6,857 nucleotides of DNA from Lichenicola sp964248625. Its GTDB lineage: Bacteria; Pseudomonadota; Alphaproteobacteria; Acetobacterales; Acetobacteraceae. Position 1 is the first letter of the stretch. Each line of letters begins with the position of its first letter. Below the pieces are notes generated by a model, which was not told the origin of the DNA, searched no databases, and was given only the letters and a program-made list of their open reading frames with translations. Below, in pieces: positions 1 through 6,639 of the stretch. The stretch is taken from positions 1 through 6,857 of the forward strand of contig CAXTZG010000144.1 of assembly GCA_964248625.1 (NCBI GenBank), written 5' to 3'. A program made the translations under genes and the position numbers.

Positions 1-901
1 GCCGCCCTGCGACGCCGGCTACCCGGACGCGCGCGGCGACGCCGAGGAGGCGGCGGCCTGCCTGTTCCCGCCGCCGCCGCCGCGGCTGGAAACCGGACAC
101 GCGCCGGCGGCCATCGACCGCGCGGCCCTGGCGCCGCTGCTGGAGCTGCAGCATGTCAGCGTGCGCTACGGACACGCGGCGCCGGCACTGCAGGACGTGT
201 GCCTGACCCTGCGGCGCGGCGAATGCCTCGGCATCGTCGGCGAGAGCGGCTCGGGCAAGTCGACGCTGGGCCGGGCGATCCTGCACATGCAGCCCTTCGA
301 GGGCCGCATCCTGCTCGACGGCCAGGCGATCGCCGGCCTGCCGTCGGCCGACCTCAGGCGCGCGCGCCGGCGCATCCAGGTGGTGTTCCAGGACCCGCGG
401 GAGTCGCTGAACCCGCGCCTGCGCATCCGCGACAGCCTGGCCGAGCCGCTGCGGCTGGGCGGCGTGCGGGAGCGCACGCGGCTGGATCGCGAGGTGGCGG
501 CGCTGCTGCGCAAGGTCGGTCTCGACCCGGGGCTCGCCGGGCGGTTCCCGCACCAGATCTCCGGCGGCCAGGCGCAGCGCGTCGCGGTTGCCCGGGCGCT
601 GGCAGCGCGCCCAGAGATCATCGTGCTCGACGAGCCGACCTCGGCGCTCGACGTCTCCACCCAGGCGATGCTGCTGACCCTGCTGCGCGACCTCAGCCGC
701 AGCGAACACGTCGCCTATGTTATCATCAGCCACGACCTCGCCGCGGTGAGCTGGCTCGCCGACCGGATCGCGGTGCTCAAGGACGGCCGCATCGTCGAGC
801 TGGCCGACACCTCGCGCCTGATCGCCGCACCGCAGGACAGCTACAGCGCGGCCCTGATCGCGACGGCGCCGCGGCTGCATCCCGTCCAGGCGGCCGGCTA
901 G
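1..901 (+). CDS. Peptide/nickel-type ABC transporter ATP-binding protein, C-terminal part of a probable fused two-ATPase protein (5' truncated)
   Basis: This cytoplasmic ATPase subunit would power an importer of the Dpp/Opp/Gsi class (peptides, glutathione or similar solutes). The frame is open from base 2, giving 299 visible residues. In order they show Walker A GESGSGKST (239-265), the Q-loop in VFQDP (Gln at 389), signature SGGQAQR (560-580), Walker B IIVLDEP (617-637) and the H-loop His in ISHD (731). Before this domain lies a Cys-containing stretch ending in AACLF and then a run of five prolines. It resembles the C-terminal tail (oligo_HPY type) of a preceding ATPase domain, so the gene is probably a DppD-DppF-like fusion whose first half lies outside the window. 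The GTG at 161 is in frame but falls inside the first strand of the domain (LELQHVSVRY), so it is not the real start. The stop overlaps that of the convergent OsmC gene. The substrate cannot be told because permease and binding-protein genes are not visible. Confidence 0.93.
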   Translation, partial: PPCDAGYPDARGDAEEAAACLFPPPPPRLETGHAPAAIDRAALAPLLELQHVSVRYGHAAPALQDVCLTLRRGECLGIVGESGSGKSTLGRAILHMQPFEGRILLDGQAIAGLPSADLRRARRRIQVVFQDPRESLNPRLRIRDSLAEPLRLGGVRERTRLDREVAALLRKVGLDPGLAGRFPHQISGGQAQRVAVARALAARPEIIVLDEPTSALDVSTQAMLLTLLRDLSRSEHVAYVIISHDLAAVSWLADRIAVLKDGRIVELADTSRLIAAPQDSYSAALIATAPRLHPVQAAG

Positions 902-1377
902 GCGGCTGCGACCGCGATCTCGGGCCGGTGTGACACGGGGAAGTTCACCGAGCGGGCGATGAAGCACATCGCCTGTGCCCGCGCGTGCAGGGCCTCCGCT
1001 TCGGCCCGGTCGGATCCGGCCGCAAGGGTGACAAGGGGACGGAGGGTGACGGACGCGAATTGGCCGCCGCCGTCGCGTTCCTCGACCATCACGCCTTCCG
1101 CGTCGTCCCGGTAGGCAACGATGGAGACGCCGGCCTCGGCGCAGAGGCCGAGGTACCACAGCTTGTGACAGGCCGAGAGCGCAGCCAGCAGCAGCTCCTC
1201 CGGGTTCCAGCGGCTCGGGTCGCCGCGAAAGCTCGGATCGGACGATCCCTCGATGGTCGGCTTGCCGCTGCCGTCGATGCGGTGCGCCCGGCTGTATCCA
1301 CGATACGAGGCCGTGCCGTCGCCCTGGTTCCCGGTCCAGGTGACGCGGACCCGGTAATGGTGCTGGCGTTCCGTCAT
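898..1377 (-). CDS. OsmC family protein (peroxiredoxin-like)
   Basis: The product has 159 residues, normal for the OsmC/Ohr superfamily. These are small homodimeric, usually cytoplasmic proteins that in studied members reduce organic hydroperoxides using two cysteines. Visible landmarks are the N-terminal strand YRVRVTWTGN, the segment SSDPSFRGDPSRWNPEELL with the conserved Glu60, Cys70 in ALSACHKLWYL and Cys138 in AMCFIARSVNFPV. Cys70 and Cys138 are the expected redox pair, and Cys79 is extra. The frame is open upstream to 1476, but I chose the ATG at 1377. It begins the family-typical N-terminus, has a GGGGAA ribosome site six bases upstream (1384-1389), and follows the cupin stop by 14 bases. 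The upstream extension is only Arg-rich out-of-frame cupin sequence. The gene is probably co-transcribed with the cupin. The substrate (peroxide or other electrophile) is inferred from the family only. Confidence 0.93.
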   Translation of the reverse strand: MTERQHHYRVRVTWTGNQGDGTASYRGYSRAHRIDGSGKPTIEGSSDPSFRGDPSRWNPEELLLAALSACHKLWYLGLCAEAGVSIVAYRDDAEGVMVEERDGGGQFASVTLRPLVTLAAGSDRAEAEALHARAQAMCFIARSVNFPVSHRPEIAVAAA

Positions 1378-1391
1378 CGTCGCTTCCCCGG

Positions 1392-1706
1392 TCAGCTCGC
1401 CTGCTGGAACAGCACGACCTCCGCGCCGCCGCGCGAGGCGCCGCGATGCTCGACGCCGGCGGGAACGACGCAGCACTGCCCGGCCGACAGGATCAGCGCA
1501 TGATCGCGGAAGTCGACCGTGAAGTCGCCGCTCCAGACGATGACGGTCTCGGCGGTGAGTGGATGGCTGTCCCAGCGCCCCGCGCCGCCCCCCGCGACAC
1601 GGACCATGCGCAGGTCGACGCCGCCCATCGCCACGGCCTCCTCGTTCTGTCCGGCGGCGGCGAGACGGGCGAAGACCGTGCCGAAGTCGGCGAAGCTGGA
1701 CGTCAT
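1392..1706 (-). CDS. Small single-domain cupin protein
   Basis: This 104-residue protein is essentially one cupin beta-barrel. Motif 1 is present in reduced form: Asp-Ser-His48, four residues, Glu53, six residues, Gly60. The first His of the usual HxH is replaced by Asp. Motif 2 matches the consensus well, with Gly76, Pro82, Gly84 and His87, ending in Ser91 instead of Asn. A metal site made of His48, Glu53 and His87, perhaps with Asp46, is therefore plausible but not canonical. The ATG at 1706 is preferred over the longer frame to 1793 because AAAGGAAA lies at 1714-1721, with nine bases between its AGGA and the start. It is the first gene of a minus-strand pair with the OsmC gene and is transcribed away from the palindrome at 1758-1774. 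Small cupins of this type serve as enzymes, binding proteins or stress proteins, so the reaction cannot be assigned. Confidence 0.88.
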   Translation of the reverse strand: MTSSFADFGTVFARLAAAGQNEEAVAMGGVDLRMVRVAGGGAGRWDSHPLTAETVIVWSGDFTVDFRDHALILSAGQCCVVPAGVEHRGASRGGAEVVLFQQAS

Positions 1707-1833
1707 GGCGGTGTTTCCTTTGAAGGGCGGGGCAGACCGACGGACGCCACCCTGTTGATGACCTTGCAGGTCATTGCGAGGCTGCGGACCCATCCCCTAA
1801 ACCCGCTGGTAGTCCACCCCACGGGAAACCATC
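1707..1833. promoter_or_regulatory. Divergent intergenic region between the cupin-OsmC pair and the DUF302-regulator pair
   Basis: These 127 bases separate two outward-facing start codons and must hold the promoters for both directions. Ribosome-site sequences lie at both ends: AAAGGAAA reading minus (1714-1721) and GGGAAA reading plus (1823-1828). No convincing -35/-10 pair with normal spacing could be read in either direction. The notable element is the central palindrome listed separately. Confidence 0.75.
1758..1774. promoter_or_regulatory. Perfect palindrome, candidate operator
   Basis: The sequence reads ATGACCT-TGC-AGGTCAT: 7-base arms, perfectly complementary, around a 3-base spacer. 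It sits almost midway between the divergent starts, with 51 bases to the cupin ATG and 59 to the DUF302 ATG. That position suits a dimeric regulator controlling both directions. The XRE/MmyB regulator encoded two genes away is the obvious candidate ligand, which is inference. I found no second copy of the full site in the window. Confidence 0.6.
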
Positions 1834-2268
1834 ATGAGCGCGCACGCAACACTGCAGTTCGGCACCATCGGGGCCGAGGCCGAGGCGTTCCAGTACACCG
1901 CGACCAGCACACGCGCGTTCGACGCCGTGCTGTCGTCGGTCGTGGCCGGGATCGACCGCGCCGGCCTGAAGCTGCTGCAGGAGATCGACGTGCAGAAGGC
2001 GCTTGCCGGCGCGGGCCGAACCGTGCGCGGCTTCCGGCTGCTGTTCTTCTTCCATCCGGCGCTGGTGATCCGGGTGATCGAGGCGGACGTGTCGGCAATG
2101 GTGGAGGCGCCGCTCAAGCTCGTGGTGATGGAAACCGCCGACGCCATCGTGTCGATCGGCATCGCCGAGCCCGGCGTCGCGTTCGGCCGTTACGGCAACC
2201 CGGCGCTCGCAGCACTCGGCGAGGAGCTGTCGGCCACCGTGCGACGGATCGTCGAGGCCAGCCTCTGA
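1834..2268 (+). CDS. DUF302 domain-containing protein
   Basis: This soluble protein of 144 residues has no signal peptide or membrane segment. The family pattern is visible: a helix-rich start (AFDAVLSSVVAGIDRAGLKLL), the EIDVQKAL motif near residues 50-57, and the RLLFFFHPALVIRVIEAD segment (68-85). The strand PLKLVVMETAD (93-103) and a C-terminal helix with RYGNPALAALG follow. Many DUF302 proteins carry Cys in the 'CNP' and 'LPC' positions. Here these read FHP and APL, and the whole protein has no cysteine, so a thiol or metal-thiolate role is unlikely. The molecular function of DUF302 is not established. The ATG at 1834 has GGGAAA five bases upstream. It is the first gene after the divergent region, and its stop is followed after ten bases by the start of the regulator, suggesting co-transcription. 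Confidence 0.87.
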   Translation: MSAHATLQFGTIGAEAEAFQYTATSTRAFDAVLSSVVAGIDRAGLKLLQEIDVQKALAGAGRTVRGFRLLFFFHPALVIRVIEADVSAMVEAPLKLVVMETADAIVSIGIAEPGVAFGRYGNPALAALGEELSATVRRIVEASL

Positions 2269-2282
2269 TGGGCATCCGGTGA
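2268..2282 (+). other. Possible four-codon ORF linking the DUF302 stop to the regulator start
   Basis: ATG at 2268-2270 overlaps the last base of the DUF302 stop (TGATG). It is followed by three sense codons (Met-Gly-Ile-Arg in total) and TGA at 2280-2282, which overlaps the GTG start of the next gene (GTGA). Such a chain could pass ribosomes from one gene to the next by termination-reinitiation, which would help because the GTG has no strong ribosome site of its own. It may also be chance. Confidence 0.25.
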
Positions 2283-3112
2283 GTCCCGCCGCCGCTCCGG
2301 ACGCATGCGGCACGCTCGGCGACCTGCTGCGGCACTGGCGGGACCGCCGCCGCAGGAGCCAGCTCGACCTGTCCCTCGAGACCGGCATCTCGCAGCGGCA
2401 CATCAGCTTCATCGAGAGCGGCCGGAGCGTGCCCGGCCGCCAGACGCTGCTGGCACTGGCGCGGGAGCTCGAGGTGCCGTTGCGCGAGCAGAACGGCCTG
2501 CTGCTGGCGGCCGGCTACGCGCCGATGCATCCCGAGGACGATCTGGACGCGCCGATCATGCGCAGCGTTCGCGGCGCGCTGAAGCGGATGCTGCGTCAGC
2601 AGGAGCCGTTCCCGGCGGTGGTGATGGACCGGCACTGGAACGTGCTGATGACGAACCGGGCGGCGCCCCGCTTCTTCTCGTCGTTCATCGACCTCGCGGC
2701 GCGGCCGCGGCCGCGGAACCTGCTGCACCTGATGTTCGATCCGCACGGTCTGCGGCCGTTCCTGTGCAACTGGGAGGAGGTCGCCCCCAGCCTGCTGGAG
2801 CGCCTCCACCGCGAGGCGGTGGGACGCGTCCTCGACAAGAAGACCGGGCAGCTGCTGGCAGCGCTGCTGGCGTATCCCGGCGTGCAGCGACACTGGTCGG
2901 GGCCATCGACCGCCCCGGCCGCCGCCACTGTGCCGCTGGTCTTCGAGCGGTCCGGGACCCGCCTCAGCTTCTTCTCCCTGGTGACCACCGTCGGCACGCC
3001 GCGCACGGTGGCCGCACAGGAGCTTCGCCTGGAATGCATGTTCCCGGCCGACGAGGCGACGGAACGGCGCTATCCCGGCTTCATGGACCGCCTGCCGACG
3101 CCGCCTGCGTAG
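2279..3112 (+). CDS. XRE-family transcriptional regulator with MmyB-like (MLTR) ligand-binding domain
   Basis: The product has 277 residues, the usual size for this class. An N-terminal helix-turn-helix covers about residues 13-67: TLGDLLRHWRDRRRRSQLDL, then LETGISQRHISFIESGRSVP with the recognition helix near 38-47. A linker, LLLAAGYAPMHPEDDLD, leads to a PAS-like MmyB domain (about 105-265) with the typical VVMDRHWNVLMTNRAA and LLHLMFDPHGLRPF blocks. In this family the second domain binds a small, often hydrophobic, ligand that modulates DNA binding. The start is GTG at 2279, ten bases after the DUF302 stop. It gives the usual short N-terminus, although no strong ribosome site precedes it, so translational coupling is likely. 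It probably regulates its own operon and the divergent cupin-OsmC pair through the palindrome at 1758-1774. Ligand and sign of regulation are unknown. Confidence 0.92.
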   Translation: MSPAAAPDACGTLGDLLRHWRDRRRRSQLDLSLETGISQRHISFIESGRSVPGRQTLLALARELEVPLREQNGLLLAAGYAPMHPEDDLDAPIMRSVRGALKRMLRQQEPFPAVVMDRHWNVLMTNRAAPRFFSSFIDLAARPRPRNLLHLMFDPHGLRPFLCNWEEVAPSLLERLHREAVGRVLDKKTGQLLAALLAYPGVQRHWSGPSTAPAAATVPLVFERSGTRLSFFSLVTTVGTPRTVAAQELRLECMFPADEATERRYPGFMDRLPTPPA

Positions 3113-3157
3113 GCCCGTGCAGCGCCGCCCGGCGTCTTGCGAAAAACCCCATTGTAT

Positions 3158-3196
3158 GGCCTGACGCGCAACATCGCGTGCGGCCTTGCGTCGGCC
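3158..3196. repeat. Imperfect inverted repeat in the intergenic region upstream of the Tricorn gene
   Basis: GGCC-T-GACGC (3158-3167) pairs with GCGTC-GGCC (3188-3196), giving nine pairs with one bulged T around a 20-base loop. No T-run follows, so it is not a standard intrinsic terminator. It could be an operator, a transcript hairpin or chance in GC-rich DNA. GGCCTGACG also occurs twice as a direct repeat (3158-3166 and 3193-3201). The rest of the 203-base gap (3113-3315) shows little beyond a weak promoter candidate. Confidence 0.35.
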
Positions 3197-3236
3197 TGAC
3201 GGCAGGGCATCGGAAAGTCCTTGTCGGATCAGTGGG

Positions 3237-3263
3237 TTGACGACGCACTTCCGATGGTATCCG
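3237..3263 (+). promoter_or_regulatory. Weak sigma-70-like promoter candidate for the Tricorn gene
   Basis: TTGACG (3237-3242) is a good -35 match, followed after 15 bases by TATCCG (3258-3263) as a poor -10. The spacing is shorter than the preferred 16-18. A start near 3270 would leave a leader of about 45 bases before the GTG at 3316. This is suggestive only. Confidence 0.25.
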
Positions 3264-3304
3264 CCTTGCTACCTGTTCCGGCGCAGCGCGCTTGGGGCGC
3301 ATCC

Positions 3305-3310
3305 GGGGGA
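3305..3310 (+). promoter_or_regulatory. Ribosome binding site that favours the GTG start at 3316
   Basis: GGGGGA ends five bases before GTG 3316. The upstream TTG at 3292 has no comparable site, and the GTG at 3364 has only a GGGGCGG at a longer distance. This supports, but does not prove, the start used here. Confidence 0.5.
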
Positions 3311-3315
3311 TCATC

Positions 3316-6300
3316 GTGCCAGTGCTTCATTTCAGCCTCGACCGCATCGGGGCGGCGCCTGCCGTGACGCGCATCGCCGCCCTGTTCGCGGTCTGCATGA
3401 TCGCCGTCGCGGCGCCGGCGCGGGCGCGGGCGTCGGACCCGGCAGCCCCCTTCATGCGCTATCCGACAGCGTCCGACCGGCAGGTGGCCTTCGTGGCGCA
3501 TGGCGAGCTGTGGACGGCGCCGCTTTCCGGCGGCACGGCCTCGCGGCTCACGCACGACCCGGGCGACGTGTTCTTCCCGCGCTTCTCGCCGGACGGGCGC
3601 TGGATCGCCTTCACCGCGCGCCGGGCCGGCGGCAGCGACATCTACGTGATGCCGGCAGCGGGCGGACAGGAACGACGGCTGACGTTCCGGGCGTCACGCT
3701 CGGTGGGCGACGCGGAGATCGTCGCCTGGCTGCCGGATTCGAGCGGTATCGTGTTCCTGTCCTCCGGCCAGTCGCCGTCTTCCAAGATCGTGCGCGCCTT
3801 CTGCGTGCCCGTCGGAGGCGGATGGCCGCAGCCGCTGCCGCTCGATCATGCCGGCCTGCTTTCCTTCGGGCCCGGCGGACACGTCATTGTCTACAACAGG
3901 ATCTTCCGGAACGCGGCCCTGCCGAAGCGGTATCTCGGAGGCCAGCACGAGACGCTCGCCACCTACGATTTCGATATTAGGCGGCTGACCCCGATCACCG
4001 ACTGGAAGGGCACCGACACGGCGCCGATGTGGTTTCGCAGGACGATCTATTTCCTGTCCGACCGCGGACCCGGCTTTCGCGCCAACATCTGGGCCTACGA
4101 CACGGTCTCGAAGTCGGTGCGACCTGTCACGCACTTCGGGGACTTCGATGTGGACGCGCCGTCGCTCGGCGGCCGGAGCATCGTCTTCCAGCAGGGTGGC
4201 GGGTTGTATGCGCTGGATCTGCCGAAGGAAACGTTGCGGCAGCTCGCGGTGGCGGTGCCCGACGACGGCGCGCGCACCGCCCCGCGCACGGTGCCGGCTG
4301 CCGCCGCCGCGCGGCTGGTCGATCCGATGCACGGGATCGACGACGCGCTGTCGCCCGACGGCGCCGAGCTCGCCGTGTCCGCCTGGGGCGACCTGTTCGG
4401 GCTGCGCGCCGATGGCACATGGCGGAACCTCACCGCCACGCCGGGCGCGGACGAGGATCACCCGTCCTGGTCGCCGGACGGCCGGCAGATCGCCTTTGAG
4501 ACCGATGCCGGCGGCGAGCAGCAGCTCGCGGTCAGGCCCGTCGCCGGCGGTGCGGAGCGGGTGCTGACGCATTTCCCCTCCGGCGTGCTCTACACGCCGG
4601 TCTGGTCGCCGGACGGAACGCGGCTGCTGGTGCCCACTGCCGCGCACGAGCTCTGGCTGGTGCCAGCCGGCGGCGGCCCGGCCCGGCGGATCGCGCAGGA
4701 TGCGGCGGCCGAGATCCGGGACGGCGTCTTCTCCCCGGACGGGCAGTGGGTGGCCTACAGCACGCTGCGCTCCAGCCGGCAGCGCGCGATCCACCTGCAG
4801 TCGCTGGCAAGCGGACAGGACACGGTGGTCAGCTCGCCGATGGAGAGCGACCGCCTGCCATGCTTTTCCGCGAACGGCCGGGTGCTGTTCTTCGTCTCGC
4901 AGCGCCACGAGCAGCCGCTGGTCTCCGACCGCGACGAGGAGAGCATCATCGCCACCCTGAACTCGGATGGGCTGTACGCGGCGACGCTCGATCCCGCCGA
5001 CCCGTCGCCGCTCGCGCCGCCGCGTCCGGGCGCACCGGCGCCGCTCCACGCCGAGCTGCCGGGCCTGATGGCGCGGGCGGTGGCGCTGCCGGTCGAGCCG
5101 TCGGTGATCGCCAGCCTGGAGGTGAGAGGCGACCGGCTGTTCTACGAGACGCGGCCGCCGCAGCTGATCGACGGCGACCTGCCGGGACAGGTCGGGCGGC
5201 TGCACGTGCTCGAGCTGGCGACCGGATCGGACCGCGTGATCGCGAGCGGGCTGGACGGCCACAGCCTGGCGGCCGGGGGCGGTGCTGTCGCCATCCGCCG
5301 CGACGGCGCCTGGCGCATCGCCGGAACCGGGCCGGACCCGGGCCCCGAGGCCAGGCTGGATGCGGACGGGCTGCGGGTGAGGGTCGATCCGAGATCGGCG
5401 TGGCAGGAGATGTTCCGGGCGGCCTGGCGGCTCGACCGCGACGTGTTCTTCAGCCGGGCGATGAACGGCACCGACTGGGCGGCGGTGCGGGATGCCTATG
5501 CGGCGCTGCTGCCCCGTGTCGGGTCGGAGGAGGATTTCCTCTACCTGCTGGGGCAGATGCAGGGCGAGCTCGCCAGCTCGCACACCTTCCTGCTGCCGGG
5601 CCCTGGCCTGGACGCGCGGCCGCCGGTGCGAACCGGCCTGCTCGGCGTCGATTACGCGCTCGATGCCGCGTCCGGCCGCTACCGGCTCGGGCGGATCCTG
5701 ACCGGCGACAACAGCCGGGCGCCGTTCCGGAGCCCGCTGACCGAGCCGGGCCTCGGGCTGCATGACGGCGACTGGCTGCTCGCGGTGAACGGCCGCGAGC
5801 TCAGGGCGCCCGACACCCCGGACGCGTTGCTGGCCGGATCGGCCCGGCAGGCGAGCATCACGGTGGCATCCGCCCTCCATGGCGCGCGGCGCACGCTGCA
5901 GGTGGCGCCGCTCGAGGACGAGACGACGCTGCGCGGCGTCGACCGAACGGCGTGCAACCGCGCGCGCGTCGACCGGCTGTCGAACGGGCGCGTCGGCTAT
6001 GTGGCGCTCGGCGACTTCGTGGGAACGGGTTGGGGCGAGTTCGTGCGGCAGTTCTATCCGCAGGCCGGCCGGGACGCGCTGATCATCGACGTGCGCTGGA
6101 ACCATGGCGGCTTCACCAGCCAGGCGGTGCTCGCGGTGCTCCGCCGCTCGCTCGCCGGCGTGTTCGTCAACCGGGAGCGCGCGGTGTCGCCGCTTCCCGT
6201 CACGGTGCCGCCGCGCGACATGGTGACGCTGCTGAACTGGGGCTCGGGCTCGGACGGCGACCAGTTCCCGTACTATTTCCGCCAGTACGGCCTGGGGCCG

Positions 6301-6639
6301 CTGGTCGGCACGCGGAGCTGGGGCGGCGTGCAGGGCATCAACGCGCCCTGGCAGCTGATGGACGGCACGGCGCTCACGATCCCCAAGGACGCGCTCGCGG
6401 CGCCGGCCGGCCGCTGGATCATCGAGAACACCGGGGTGGCGCCCGACACGGTGGTCGACGACCGGCCCGACGAGGGCGTCACGGGAGGGGACGTGCAGCT
6501 GGACACGGCGGTCAGGGTGGCGCTCGCCCGGCTGCCGGCGCACCGGCCGGAGCAGGGGATGGCGCCGCCGGAGCTGCCGGCGTATCCGGCGGCGGGGGAC
6601 GTGCCGGGGGCGTCGTTTGCGGGGTTGCGAGGGCGTTAG
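3316..6639 (+). CDS. Exported Tricorn-type protease (S41 family serine peptidase)
   Basis: The 1107 residues match the Tricorn architecture. Tricorn is a large self-assembling peptidase that trims oligopeptides. A Sec-type signal lies at about residues 17-39 (TRIAALFAVCMIAVAAP, then ARA before Ser40), so a periplasmic site is likely. Beta-propeller repeats follow. SPDG-type motifs start at 90 and then at 345, 385, 430, 472 and 517, a regular 40-45 residue blade spacing that fits two propellers. The helical C1 domain (about 691-756) contains WQEMFRAAWRLDRDVFF. A PDZ domain (about 775-865) has LHDGDWLLAVNGREL, and the C2 catalytic domain runs to about 1065. By family pattern the catalytic residues are Ser755-His756 (ELASSH), nucleophile Ser979 followed by Asp980 (GSGSDGDQF) and Glu1037 (IIENTGVAPD). 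The Ser-Glu distance of 58 equals that of archaeal Tricorn. The start could instead be TTG 3292 or GTG 3364. A Pro/Ala-rich tail ends the protein. It is transcribed alone. Confidence 0.94.
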   Translation: MPVLHFSLDRIGAAPAVTRIAALFAVCMIAVAAPARARASDPAAPFMRYPTASDRQVAFVAHGELWTAPLSGGTASRLTHDPGDVFFPRFSPDGRWIAFTARRAGGSDIYVMPAAGGQERRLTFRASRSVGDAEIVAWLPDSSGIVFLSSGQSPSSKIVRAFCVPVGGGWPQPLPLDHAGLLSFGPGGHVIVYNRIFRNAALPKRYLGGQHETLATYDFDIRRLTPITDWKGTDTAPMWFRRTIYFLSDRGPGFRANIWAYDTVSKSVRPVTHFGDFDVDAPSLGGRSIVFQQGGGLYALDLPKETLRQLAVAVPDDGARTAPRTVPAAAAARLVDPMHGIDDALSPDGAELAVSAWGDLFGLRADGTWRNLTATPGADEDHPSWSPDGRQIAFETDAGGEQQLAVRPVAGGAERVLTHFPSGVLYTPVWSPDGTRLLVPTAAHELWLVPAGGGPARRIAQDAAAEIRDGVFSPDGQWVAYSTLRSSRQRAIHLQSLASGQDTVVSSPMESDRLPCFSANGRVLFFVSQRHEQPLVSDRDEESIIATLNSDGLYAATLDPADPSPLAPPRPGAPAPLHAELPGLMARAVALPVEPSVIASLEVRGDRLFYETRPPQLIDGDLPGQVGRLHVLELATGSDRVIASGLDGHSLAAGGGAVAIRRDGAWRIAGTGPDPGPEARLDADGLRVRVDPRSAWQEMFRAAWRLDRDVFFSRAMNGTDWAAVRDAYAALLPRVGSEEDFLYLLGQMQGELASSHTFLLPGPGLDARPPVRTGLLGVDYALDAASGRYRLGRILTGDNSRAPFRSPLTEPGLGLHDGDWLLAVNGRELRAPDTPDALLAGSARQASITVASALHGARRTLQVAPLEDETTLRGVDRTACNRARVDRLSNGRVGYVALGDFVGTGWGEFVRQFYPQAGRDALIIDVRWNHGGFTSQAVLAVLRRSLAGVFVNRERAVSPLPVTVPPRDMVTLLNWGSGSDGDQFPYYFRQYGLGPLVGTRSWGGVQGINAPWQLMDGTALTIPKDALAAPAGRWIIENTGVAPDTVVDDRPDEGVTGGDVQLDTAVRVALARLPAHRPEQGMAPPELPAYPAAGDVPGASFAGLRGR

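Noticed and set aside
985..2282. Plus-strand frames across the cupin-OsmC genes
   Set aside because: They are antisense to two recognisable minus-strand genes and show no protein family pattern.
3121..3141. Possible terminator hairpin CGCC-gccc-GGCG after the regulator gene
   Set aside because: The stem is only four pairs plus a wobble and is followed by TCTTGCG, not a T-run. This is too weak in DNA of this GC content.
2305..3240. Long Ala/Arg/Pro-rich plus-strand frame overlapping the regulator gene
   Set aside because: It is an alternate frame of the XRE/MmyB gene with low-complexity composition and no domain.
3385..3396. Possible lipoprotein cysteine (FAVC) in the Tricorn signal peptide
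   Set aside because: The residue before Cys is Val and the -3 residue is Phe, which does not fit a lipobox. A normal signal-peptidase site (ARA before Ser) follows.
3694..6543. Open frame of 949 codons on the minus strand opposite the Tricorn gene
   Set aside because: It is an antisense shadow caused by high GC and codon bias. It is rich in Arg, Pro, His and Gln with no recognisable domain, while the plus-strand frame carries a complete catalytic protein.
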